Source: Pseudomonadota bacterium (GTDB taxonomy: Bacteria > Myxococcota_A > UBA796 > GCA-2862545). Taken from it: 52,200 nucleotides of DNA. The translations under genes and the position numbers were made by a program. The stretch lies in the NCBI GenBank assembly GCA_947505245.1, contig CANNIZ010000028.1, positions 1 to 52,200 of the forward strand, written 5' to 3'. The notes below the pieces were generated by a model. The model saw nothing but the letters and a program-made list of their open reading frames with translations, made no database searches and was not told the origin of the DNA. Each line of letters begins with the position of its first letter. Within the stretch, counting starts at the first letter, position 1. Positions 8,075-15,515 of this stretch are shown here, one piece after another.

Positions 8075-9822
8075 TGGAACGTCACCATCTCGATCTGCTT
8101 GGAGCGAATTAGCGTCGTCTTTGGCGCGTACCCCTCGACGCGGACTTCGATCGTGCCCGGGGGCCAGGGGACCTTCGCGGGCGTGACGAAGCCCGTCGCC
8201 TTCCCGTTTACGAAGATCGCGCGCCCCTTCTCAGCGGAGGCGACCTGAATCGTACCCGGCGACACGAACGCGGCGGCGTCGGGAGGGAGGGCCAGCGGGG
8301 CTGCGACTTCTACGGTGACAGGCTGCACGGCGGCGGTACCAGGCGTGGTCGTGTCCGCCGCGGTGCCTGAAGTCTCGGAGGGCGTCGGCAGCGGCGCCGC
8401 GTCGGTGGATGCGGTGCCGACGGGCGCGACGGGCTTGACGGGGGCTGCGATTCCCGGCGCCGGGTGGACGGTCGGCTCGGGCGTTGGTGGCAACGCTGCG
8501 TCGACGGGGACCGTCGGGTCGGGCGGCGTCGGCTGCGACGTTGGCCCGAGCGCCCGCAGGCTCGCCTCGCCTTCATCGACCGGTTGGGCGGTGGCGGAGC
8601 CGATGTACTCGTACTTCCAGGCGACCGCGGCGCCAGCCACAGCGAGCAGCAGGACGAGGAGCACGCCGCCGGCCATCGCCACTGCGGCCATTCCGCCCAT
8701 CGCAGCGACGCCGGCCTGCCGCGCCGTGATGTTCGTGTAGGTGGCCTGGCTGGCCTTCGACATCGAGCCAGATCCCTCGTGCCCGCCAAGCTGCACGCCC
8801 GGCAGCTCCATCGTCGTCGGGAGCGTCTCGATCGGCCCCGAGAACATCGCGACGCGGTCGCGCAGGCGCTGGTCGAACTCCGGTTCGATGACCTGGAGGT
8901 AGGCCGCGAGCTCGGCCTGCGTCGCGAGGCCGCCGATGCGCTCCGCAACGCGCTCGAGGTCCTTGCGGTACGCCTCGGCGGTCGGGTAGCGGTCTTCGGG
9001 CTTCTGCGCGAGCGCCTTGCGGTGCACGCGGCGTAGCGCGGTCATGTCGGCGAGGTCGTGGTGCGCGGGGAGGTCGGGCACCTGCCCGGCCATGAGGCGG
9101 TGCATGATCTGCACCTGGTTCAGCCCGTAGAACGGCCCCACGCCGGCGATCATCTCGTGGAACGTGAGCGCTGCAGCGAACACGTCCACGCGCCCGTCGA
9201 TCTCCTTGGCCGACACCTGCTCAGGCGCCATGTACGCGAACTTGCCCTTCACGTGGTCCGTTTGGGTTCGCTCGAGCCGGTCCGTGGCCTTGGCGACGCC
9301 AAAGTCGATGAGCTTCACGTCGCCGCGCAGGCTCACCATGATGTTTCGCGGGTTCACGTCGCGGTGCACCACGTTCATCGGCTTCCCGAACGTGTCGACG
9401 CGGGTGTGCGCGAAGTGCAGCCCGGAGAGCAGATCGCAGATGATTCGGAGCGTGATGCGCAGCGGAACCGTCTCGCCGCGATCCCGCGTCACGTTCAAGA
9501 TCCGACGGACATCCACGCCCGGCACATACTCGAGCACGAGGTAGAACTCGTCGTCGATCTTGCCGAAGTCGTAGACCTGGGCGATGTTCGTGTGGTGAAG
9601 CTCGGCCGAGATCCTGGCTTCGTCCTTGAACATGCGGACGAACGCTTCGTCTTCGGAGCGCTCGGCCTTGATGCGCTTGATGACCAGGAAGCGCATGAAG
9701 GTGGAGTCTTCCACCACGCGTCGCGCGAGGTCGATCTCGGACATGCCGCCCGCACCGATGCGTTCGAGCAGGACGTAATTACCGAAGTTGCGCGGATACA
9801 CCGATGCGGCCTCGGTGATCAT
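8071..9822 (-). CDS. Membrane Ser/Thr protein kinase, HRDVNPRN type
   Basis: A 583-residue kinase. Motifs: GAGGMSEIDLA (23-33), Lys49 in LVIKRI, HRDVNPRN (153-160, catalytic Asp155, Asn160), DFG (173-175), YMAPEQ, and DVFAAALTFHEM. The usual HRDxKPxN lysine is Asn157. Myxococcota have many kinases with HRDVSPQN-like loops, so this is a lineage trait and not proof of inactivity. A linker, one membrane segment (about 370-397, GGVLLVLLLAVAGAAVAW) and a long Pro/Thr/Ala-rich outer region follow, ending in a PEGA-like module (GRAIFVNGKATGF...PPGTIEVRVEGY). It is the middle gene of a three-gene operon: a secreted protein upstream and a binding protein overlapping its 3' end. Confidence 0.9.
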   Translation of the reverse strand: MITEAASVYPRNFGNYVLLERIGAGGMSEIDLARRVVEDSTFMRFLVIKRIKAERSEDEAFVRMFKDEARISAELHHTNIAQVYDFGKIDDEFYLVLEYVPGVDVRRILNVTRDRGETVPLRITLRIICDLLSGLHFAHTRVDTFGKPMNVVHRDVNPRNIMVSLRGDVKLIDFGVAKATDRLERTQTDHVKGKFAYMAPEQVSAKEIDGRVDVFAAALTFHEMIAGVGPFYGLNQVQIMHRLMAGQVPDLPAHHDLADMTALRRVHRKALAQKPEDRYPTAEAYRKDLERVAERIGGLATQAELAAYLQVIEPEFDQRLRDRVAMFSGPIETLPTTMELPGVQLGGHEGSGSMSKASQATYTNITARQAGVAAMGGMAAVAMAGGVLLVLLLAVAGAAVAWKYEYIGSATAQPVDEGEASLRALGPTSQPTPPDPTVPVDAALPPTPEPTVHPAPGIAAPVKPVAPVGTASTDAAPLPTPSETSGTAADTTTPGTAAVQPVTVEVAAPLALPPDAAAFVSPGTIQVASAEKGRAIFVNGKATGFVTPAKVPWPPGTIEVRVEGYAPKTTLIRSKQIEMVTFQ

Positions 9823-9831
9823 TGTAGCAGA

Positions 9832-10458
9832 CTACTTGTCCTTCTTCTTGTGCTTCGGAGGCTTGCCGCTGTCCGCTGTGCGCAGATCGATGCGTGTACC
9901 CTGGATGCGGGGCTGCACCTTTACTTCCATGTCCGAGAAGTAGTACTTGCCTTGCGGCAGGTAGCCCTCGAATATGCCGGTCTCGACGACCTTCGCCGCC
10001 GCAAAGCTGACCGCGTGTGATTGATCGGGATCAAACGGCATGGACTCGGCCTTGAGCTCGCCCTTGCCCGGGTCGCACGCGAGGAAGACCTGACCATAGG
10101 TGGAGTCGATCTCCCACAACCAGTCGATGACCTCGCGATCTTCACGCAGGTCGTTCGCGAGCAGCAGCCGCTGCCGGACGGACGTGATGTCGCCGACCGC
10201 TCGCGCGCCGTGGGCGCCGAACAGGTGGTCTTCGAACTTCGGCGGCACCTTCGTGGCGATGAGCGCGTCGTACGTGCGCACCACGCCGGGCCACGCGTTG
10301 CGCGTCGCCAGCTTCTCGAGTTCCTGGGACAGCCGAATGTATTCGGCTTGCGCGGCCGTATCGGTCGCAGCCGCAGCGGTCGCGTCGGAGGGGTCGGTAT
10401 CGTCGGCGGCAAGCGCGGCTGAACAAGTCAAAAGATAGCTAAACAACGTGATGATCAC
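9832..10458 (-). CDS. Secreted protein of unknown function, first gene of a kinase operon
   Basis: A 208-residue protein with a signal peptide (VIITLFSYLLTCSAALA, cut before ADD), an Ala/Thr/Asp-rich spacer, a helical part (EYIRLSQELEKLATRNAW) with a TPR-like look, and a C-terminal beta-rich part (GIFEGYLPQGKYYFSDMEV) ending in a very basic tail (PPKHKKKDK). I recognise no family. The start is the GTG at 10458-10456, because an almost perfect ribosome site lies four bases before it and the signal peptide begins there; the frame upstream to 10533 is not signal-like. Nine bases separate it from the kinase gene downstream, so it is probably expressed with it. Confidence 0.65.
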   Translation of the reverse strand: MIITLFSYLLTCSAALAADDTDPSDATAAAATDTAAQAEYIRLSQELEKLATRNAWPGVVRTYDALIATKVPPKFEDHLFGAHGARAVGDITSVRQRLLLANDLREDREVIDWLWEIDSTYGQVFLACDPGKGELKAESMPFDPDQSHAVSFAAAKVVETGIFEGYLPQGKYYFSDMEVKVQPRIQGTRIDLRTADSGKPPKHKKKDK

Positions 10459-10462
10459 AGAA

Positions 10463-10470
10463 TCACCTCC
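10463..10470 (-). promoter_or_regulatory. Strong ribosome binding site that fixes a GTG start
   Basis: On the minus strand GGAGGTGA ends four bases before the GTG at 10458. It is an eight-base match to the 3' end of 16S rRNA, the best in the window, and decides the start of the secreted protein gene. Confidence 0.7.
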
Positions 10471-10652
10471 GCGAGGAGAGCGGGGGCCCGCTCCGGCGCA
10501 CGTGCGCGCGCCGGTGGGTCCATCATAGTCCATGACCTCGCCAAACGATCAACAGCGCGATGACCCATCCGCTTCCCTTTGCTCAAGCGTCCGCTAGCCT
10601 CCTACACTTCGCGCGGCGTATTCGTCCAGGCTACAACGGGAGCGGAGGCGGG

Positions 10653-11555
10653 ATGTTGCTCGGGTTGATCGGCGCGGCCATGGCCGACGAGCCGGAGGGC
10701 GATTGCCCTGCGCTCGGCGTGCTGATCGCGTCGGCGTGGGCGTCTTTTGATGACGCCGAGCTGGCGAACGCCGACAAGGTGTTGCACCAGGGCCGCGAGG
10801 TGCTCGCGTGCCAGCCGGCGGTTGTGCCCACGGAGTCGCTGCTCGAGATGTTCCGCCTCGATGGCCTCGTGGCGCTGTCCCAGGCGAATCGGGAAGACGC
10901 CGTGTACGCGACGATCCGCGCGGTAACCATCGATCCGGACAGCGTACCGCCCGCCAACTACGGGCCCGAGCTCGCAGAACTGACCGCGACCTGGGTCGCC
11001 AGGCTCGCGCGCAGCGGGCAGATCAGCGCCGTTCGCGTGGAGCAGGCGTGGGTAGACGGTCGGCTGTTGCACGGGTCCGATCCGTTGGCGATCGTGCCGG
11101 GTGAGCACCTCGTGCAGTGGACCGATCCGGACGGCCTGCACTCGCAGGTCGTGGACGTAAAGCAGACCTACGAGGTGCAGGGCTCCGCGGTGATCGGGCC
11201 GCCCGACGTGGGCCCGCAGCCCGATTCGCACAAGGGTCGGGTCGCGTTCATCGGCGGAGGAACGGCGCTCGCGGCGGGCGGTGCGGGCCTCCTCGTCTGG
11301 TCTTCGGCGCAGGAGAGCGCGTTTCGCGCCGATCCGTTCGACGCGCTCCAATACGGCGACTGCGCGTTCGGCGACTCCTGCTACGCGTATGCGCGGGAAG
11401 AGGCGATCCGCGGGGAGGCCAACCGCATCCGGCTTGGGTACCTCGCAAGTTACGGGCTCGTCGGCCTGGGCGTGGTGGGCGCGGGGGCGGGCTTGTTCCT
11501 TGTGTCTGACAGCGGCGGAATTCCGAGCGGGCTCGGTTATTCCAGGCGATGGTGA
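10653..11555 (+). CDS. Exported protein with two C-terminal membrane segments, unknown function
   Basis: About 300 residues. The chosen ATG at 10653 follows GGAGG by four bases and opens a short signal peptide (MLLGLIGAAMADE). The body has a helical, TPR-like part (about 25-130, with a repeated pattern around ANADKVLHQGREVLA and REDAVYATIRAV), a beta-rich part (VRVEQAWVDGRLL, VPGEHLVQW, like a PEGA module), and at the end two hydrophobic hairpins (RVAFIGGGTALAAGGAGLLVW and ASYGLVGLGVVGAGAGLFLV) on either side of a Cys-containing loop. This layout is common in uncharacterised myxobacterial envelope proteins. It overlaps the start of the next lipoprotein gene by seven bases. Confidence 0.65.
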   Translation: MLLGLIGAAMADEPEGDCPALGVLIASAWASFDDAELANADKVLHQGREVLACQPAVVPTESLLEMFRLDGLVALSQANREDAVYATIRAVTIDPDSVPPANYGPELAELTATWVARLARSGQISAVRVEQAWVDGRLLHGSDPLAIVPGEHLVQWTDPDGLHSQVVDVKQTYEVQGSAVIGPPDVGPQPDSHKGRVAFIGGGTALAAGGAGLLVWSSAQESAFRADPFDALQYGDCAFGDSCYAYAREEAIRGEANRIRLGYLASYGLVGLGVVGAGAGLFLVSDSGGIPSGLGYSRRW

Positions 11556-12679
11556 GGTCGATGGGTCGGGTTGTAGCGCCATGGTTGTTCGTGTTGCTCG
11601 GGGGCTGCTGGCTCTCCGGCAGCGAGATCGCCGCCGTGATCGATGGTGACGCAGACGTCGACGCGGACGTCGACGCGGACGTCGACGTCGACGTTCCCGT
11701 GATCGTCTCGCCGCCGAACCAGGGCATCGCGAGCGACGACATCACGATCACGGGCGGGCCGTTCGGACCGGAGCCCGAGGTGCGCGTCGGTGGCGCCATG
11801 GCCGACGTGATCGACGCGACGTCCGACGAGATCACGGCCGTCGTCCCGAGCGGCGACGAAGGCTTCTACGACGTCACCGTCGAGTCCAGCGAAGGAAGCG
11901 GGGTCGCCACCGACGGCTTCTTCCGGTGGGATGACGCGACCGGGTACACGAGCGCTATCGGTGAGGTCGCCTGGTACGACTACGTCGGTTCTTACTGGAT
12001 CGAGGATCCGGTCGACAGCGGGAGCGCGTTCCTGAGCTTCCTTCGTTCGTCGAACATGGCGGCCACGGCCCTTTATGGGCCGGGCGGCGTCAGCGACGAG
12101 TGCGTGCTCGACTACCAGCCTTCGATCGACGTTGAGGCGTACGACGCGTTCGGCCAGTCCCTCGCGCTCACGACCGCGACGGGGCGCCGGATGGACTTCA
12201 CGTTCTCGGGCGGGCAGTGGGAGAACCCTGACTTCGGCGCGGGCGTGTGGACCAACGGCCTTTGGCGCCTCGAAGCGGAGGGTACGCCTGGCGAGTGGCC
12301 CGCTCTGGACGTACCCGGGTTCGTACGTACGCCCGACCCGTTCTCGGTCTCCCAGCCGGCCATCAACGGCAGCAATGGCCCGGACATCTTCCAGCTGTTC
12401 CAGCCTGTCACCTGGTCCACAACCGGCGGTGGCGACTTCGTCGTCATCGACATGACGCGGTACGATGTCCTCGGTGATCCGGTGGAGCGGCTCACCTGCG
12501 TCGTGGCGGACGACGGCTCGTTCCTGACGCCCCTGTTGGCCTGGAGCGATTGGAATGTGGGCCAACAGATCACGATCCTCGTCGGGCGCGTGATCGTGAC
12601 GGACGTGCCACTTCCGTCGGGCGGAACCGTGCAGGTCGCAGGCGTACGATACGTGGTGGGCGCAGGCTTCCAGTACTGA
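11549..12679 (+). CDS. IPT/TIG-domain lipoprotein with an Asp/Val repeat
   Basis: A 376-residue lipoprotein with lipobox LLGGC (Cys20). Immediately after comes a strictly alternating Asp/Val-Asp/Ala stretch (DGDADVDADVDADVDVDV), then an IPT/TIG immunoglobulin-like domain (about 50-125: VSPPNQGIASDDITITGGPF ... EVRVGGAMADVI ... VPSGDEGFYDVTVES). The remaining 250 residues are beta-rich without a family I recognise. The start may be the ATG at 11549 or the one at 11561; both keep the signal peptide. It overlaps the gene before it, so the two are likely co-expressed, and lies 39 bases before the next kinase gene. Confidence 0.8.
   Translation: MVRSMGRVVAPWLFVLLGGCWLSGSEIAAVIDGDADVDADVDADVDVDVPVIVSPPNQGIASDDITITGGPFGPEPEVRVGGAMADVIDATSDEITAVVPSGDEGFYDVTVESSEGSGVATDGFFRWDDATGYTSAIGEVAWYDYVGSYWIEDPVDSGSAFLSFLRSSNMAATALYGPGGVSDECVLDYQPSIDVEAYDAFGQSLALTTATGRRMDFTFSGGQWENPDFGAGVWTNGLWRLEAEGTPGEWPALDVPGFVRTPDPFSVSQPAINGSNGPDIFQLFQPVTWSTTGGGDFVVIDMTRYDVLGDPVERLTCVVADDGSFLTPLLAWSDWNVGQQITILVGRVIVTDVPLPSGGTVQVAGVRYVVGAGFQY
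11654..11695 (+). repeat. In-frame 12-bp tandem repeat (GACGTCGACGCG)
   Basis: Two perfect copies of GACGTCGACGCG (11654-11665, 11666-11677) are followed by GACGTC and two further near-copies of its six-base half up to 11695. It encodes the acidic linker behind the lipid anchor. The unit is a multiple of three, so a change in copy number would alter linker length without breaking the frame. Confidence 0.8.
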
Positions 12680-12718
12680 CGGTTCCGGATTCGGGCGCAT
12701 CCTGCTAGGATGGCCACG

Positions 12719-14473
12719 ATGTTGACGCCGGGACAGACCGTCGAGCGCTACACCGTAGAGGCCGTGATCGGCCAGGGCGGTATGGCGGTGGTGTATCGGG
12801 TGCGGCATAACGCACTTGGTTCCCTACATGCGCTCAAGATCCTAACAGTCCCAAAGCCGAACATTCGAGAGCGCCTGCTCGCTGAAGGACGCGCGCAGGC
12901 GGTGATCCGTCACGCGAACGTCGTTTCGGTCACGGACGTGCTCGAACTGGGCGGCTCCCCCGCGCTGCTGATGGAGTACGTCGAGGGGCCCACGCTCGAG
13001 GCGTGGCTCGACGAGCGCACGCCGCCGCTCGACGTCGCCGAGGAGCTGTTCCGAGGGATCTGCGCAGGCGTCGGAGAGGCGCACGCGCACGGCATGGTGC
13101 ACCGGGACCTGAAGCCGTCCAACGTGTTGCTCGCACCGCGCTCCGCGACGGATCCGTCACAGGGCTTCATCCCGAAGGTCACGGACTTCGGGATCGCCAA
13201 GGTGCTGGCGGGCGACGACTTCGAGAAGAAGACGCGCACGAACATCGCGATGGGGACGCCTCACTACATGGCGCCCGAGCAGATCCGGGACGCGAAGAGC
13301 GTCGATCAACGGGCGGACGTGTTTTCGCTCGGATGCCTGCTGTACGAGCTCATCTGCGGGGTTCGTCCGTTTGACGGCACCGACGTCCTCATGATCCTGA
13401 ACGCGGTGGCGAGCGGCAAGTACGATCCGCCGCGTACGCACGTCCCGGACCTCCCCGATCGGTTCGACAACGCGATCCGGCGCTGCCTCGAGATCGATCG
13501 TGACGTTCGCCTCCAGAGCTGCCAGGCGATCGTCGCGGTGCTGTCGGGCTTTGAGCCGGTCGAGGTGCGCCCCACCTGGAACCCGGGCTCCACCGACGTG
13601 GACGTCGCTCCGGCGCCGCGCGCCGAACCCACCGTCGGCCTGCACACGCCGATGCCAACCGGGCTCCCCGTACGATCCCCTGCAACCGCCGAGAACGCGT
13701 ATTCAGGCGAGGTGTTTCCGAACCCCGCTCTCGGCGGGAACGGGCCCGCCCGCGAACCGGCGCCGGTGGGCGAGGCGACGGCGGACGATCTCGCGAAAGA
13801 GACGCCGAGCATGCCGGTCGATTCCAACGCGCGCACGGTCCCGCGGCCGCAGCGCCTCGAGTCGCCAGGCACGGCAGCCGACCGTGCGGCCACCGCGACG
13901 CGCCGCTCGCTCGGCTTCGTGGTCGTGGCGCTCGCCGTGCTGGTCGGTCTCTCCGGCATCGGGCTGTTCGGCTACTTGCAAGACCCCACGACAAAGGTGG
14001 CGGGAAACCACGGCGATGACGGGGCGGTGCTCGGAATCACGCAACACGCGTGGGCGCCGCTCGTCGAGATCCTTCCCCCGCCAGACGTGCCGAAGGAGAC
14101 CGATGCTCCTCCGTCCACTCCCGGTGTAAGGATCGACCCCGACAAACGGCCGCCGCTGGTTCCTGAGAAGCCTCCGGGCCCGACCGCGGCGGTCACGGAT
14201 CCGGGGCTCGGCCTGTTCGCCCCCAAGGACCGGCCCCCGGTCCAGGGGTTCGGGCGGGTTCGCTTGATCGGTGATGTGAAGTCGGATCTGTACGTCCACG
14301 GCCTGCTTGGCACGCCCGTCGTGAAAGAAGATGTACCGGCGGGAAAGTACGACGTGCGCGCGAAGTTCGCCGGGCAGGAATCCAAGGTCGCCTTCGAGGT
14401 GGACCTCAAGCCCGGGCAGGTCGTGGTGGTCGAGTGTTCGTCGACGTGGAACCTGTGCCAGAAGCGGGAGTGA
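12719..14473 (+). CDS. Membrane Ser/Thr protein kinase, paralogue of the 5333 kinase
   Basis: A kinase of about 584 residues. Motifs: GQGGMAVVY (18-26), Lys40 in HALKIL, HRDLKPSN, DFGIAK, GTPHYMAPEQIRDA and DVFSLGCLLYEL. It is clearly a paralogue of the kinase at 5333, with the same N-terminus, APE region and C-lobe. After an Ala/Pro-rich linker there is one membrane segment (SLGFVVVALAVLVGLSGIGLFGYL) and an outer region ending in a beta-rich domain (VRLIGDVKSDLYVHGLLG ... PAGKYDVRAKF) and two Cys residues near the end. I prefer the ATG at 12719 (AGGA upstream) to that at 12710. Only four bases separate its stop from the ABC importer ATPase gene, so kinase and importer probably share a transcript. 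Confidence 0.9.
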   Translation: MLTPGQTVERYTVEAVIGQGGMAVVYRVRHNALGSLHALKILTVPKPNIRERLLAEGRAQAVIRHANVVSVTDVLELGGSPALLMEYVEGPTLEAWLDERTPPLDVAEELFRGICAGVGEAHAHGMVHRDLKPSNVLLAPRSATDPSQGFIPKVTDFGIAKVLAGDDFEKKTRTNIAMGTPHYMAPEQIRDAKSVDQRADVFSLGCLLYELICGVRPFDGTDVLMILNAVASGKYDPPRTHVPDLPDRFDNAIRRCLEIDRDVRLQSCQAIVAVLSGFEPVEVRPTWNPGSTDVDVAPAPRAEPTVGLHTPMPTGLPVRSPATAENAYSGEVFPNPALGGNGPAREPAPVGEATADDLAKETPSMPVDSNARTVPRPQRLESPGTAADRAATATRRSLGFVVVALAVLVGLSGIGLFGYLQDPTTKVAGNHGDDGAVLGITQHAWAPLVEILPPPDVPKETDAPPSTPGVRIDPDKRPPLVPEKPPGPTAAVTDPGLGLFAPKDRPPVQGFGRVRLIGDVKSDLYVHGLLGTPVVKEDVPAGKYDVRAKFAGQESKVAFEVDLKPGQVVVVECSSTWNLCQKRE

Positions 14474-14477
14474 CCGG

Positions 14478-15515
14478 GTGGCCCGAATCCGATTGGACGC
14501 AGTTCAGAAGCGGTTCGGTGCGACCCGGGTGCTCGATCGCGTAGACCTCGACGTGGCGGACGGCGAGTACATCGTGTTGCTCGGCCGCTCCGGGTGCGGG
14601 AAGTCCACGCTGCTTCGGTGCATCGCTGGCCTCGAAGAGGTGAGCGAGGGTCGCGTTCACATCGGAGATCGCGACGTGACCGACGTGTCGCCGCGCGACC
14701 GCGACGTAGCGATGGTGTTTCAGAGCTACGCGCTGTACCCGCACATGACGGTCGCGAGGAACCTCGCGTTCGCGCTGGAGATCCGGTCGCGTCCGCGCGC
14801 AGAGATCGACGCCGCCGTCAAAGATGCGGCCGATCTGCTCGACATCGCGCACTTGCTCGATCGCCTGCCGGCGCAGCTGTCGGGGGGCCAGCGCCAGCGC
14901 GTCGCGATGGGGCGCGCGATCGTGCGCCGCCCCGCGGTGTTCCTGTTCGACGAGCCGCTTTCCAACCTCGACGCGTCGCTGCGCCACCACATGCGTTTGG
15001 AGCTGAAGCGCCTGCACAAGCGCCTCCGCGGCACGTTCGTCCACGTCACGCACGATCAGGTCGAAGCGATGACGCTCGGCGATCGGATGGTGCTGCTGGA
15101 CGGCGGCGTCGTTCAGCAGGTGGGCTCGCCGCGCGACGTGTACGAGACGCCTGCGAACCTGTTCGTCGCGAAATTCATCGGCTCGCCGCAGATGAACCTG
15201 TGGGAGGCCCAGGGCCACGGCGCGCACACCCGCGTCCAGGGCGTCGATGTCGACGTTCCCGTGCCCGCTGACGGGAAGTACACGCTCGGCGTGCGCCCGA
15301 ACGACGTGCGAATCGAGGCCGGCGCGCCGATGACCGCGAAGGTCGAGATCATCGAGGCGCTCGGCGACGAAGCGTTCGTGCACCTGCTGTGGGGCGAACA
15401 ACGTGTCGTGGCGCGCGTGGACCCGAGGACCGCCTACGACGTGGGCGAGGACGTGCGCTTCACGTTCGGCCGCGCGCATCGGTTCGACACGACGACCGGG
15501 TCAAGGCTTCCATGA
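14478..15515 (+). CDS. Sugar ABC importer ATPase (MalK/UgpC/MsmX type)
   Basis: A 345-residue nucleotide-binding subunit. Walker A GRSGCGKST (36-44), Q-loop VFQSYALYPHMTV, signature LSGGQRQR, Walker B VFLFDEPLSNLD and switch His in HVTHDQVEAMTLGDRM are all present. The C-terminal third is the regulatory beta domain of the carbohydrate importers (LGVRPNDVRI ... FDTTTG). It powers uptake through the two permeases encoded next. The frame is open far upstream, but the start is the GTG at 14478: GGAG lies eight bases before and homologues begin here. It overlaps the next gene by four bases (ATGA at 15512). Confidence 0.93.
   Translation: MARIRLDAVQKRFGATRVLDRVDLDVADGEYIVLLGRSGCGKSTLLRCIAGLEEVSEGRVHIGDRDVTDVSPRDRDVAMVFQSYALYPHMTVARNLAFALEIRSRPRAEIDAAVKDAADLLDIAHLLDRLPAQLSGGQRQRVAMGRAIVRRPAVFLFDEPLSNLDASLRHHMRLELKRLHKRLRGTFVHVTHDQVEAMTLGDRMVLLDGGVVQQVGSPRDVYETPANLFVAKFIGSPQMNLWEAQGHGAHTRVQGVDVDVPVPADGKYTLGVRPNDVRIEAGAPMTAKVEIIEALGDEAFVHLLWGEQRVVARVDPRTAYDVGEDVRFTFGRAHRFDTTTGSRLP

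Noticed and set aside
8071..9822. Pseudokinase, because HRDxKPxN reads HRDVNPRN
   Set aside because: The catalytic Asp and Asn, the ATP-binding Lys and DFG are all present, and HRDV[SN]P-type loops are frequent in Myxococcota kinases.
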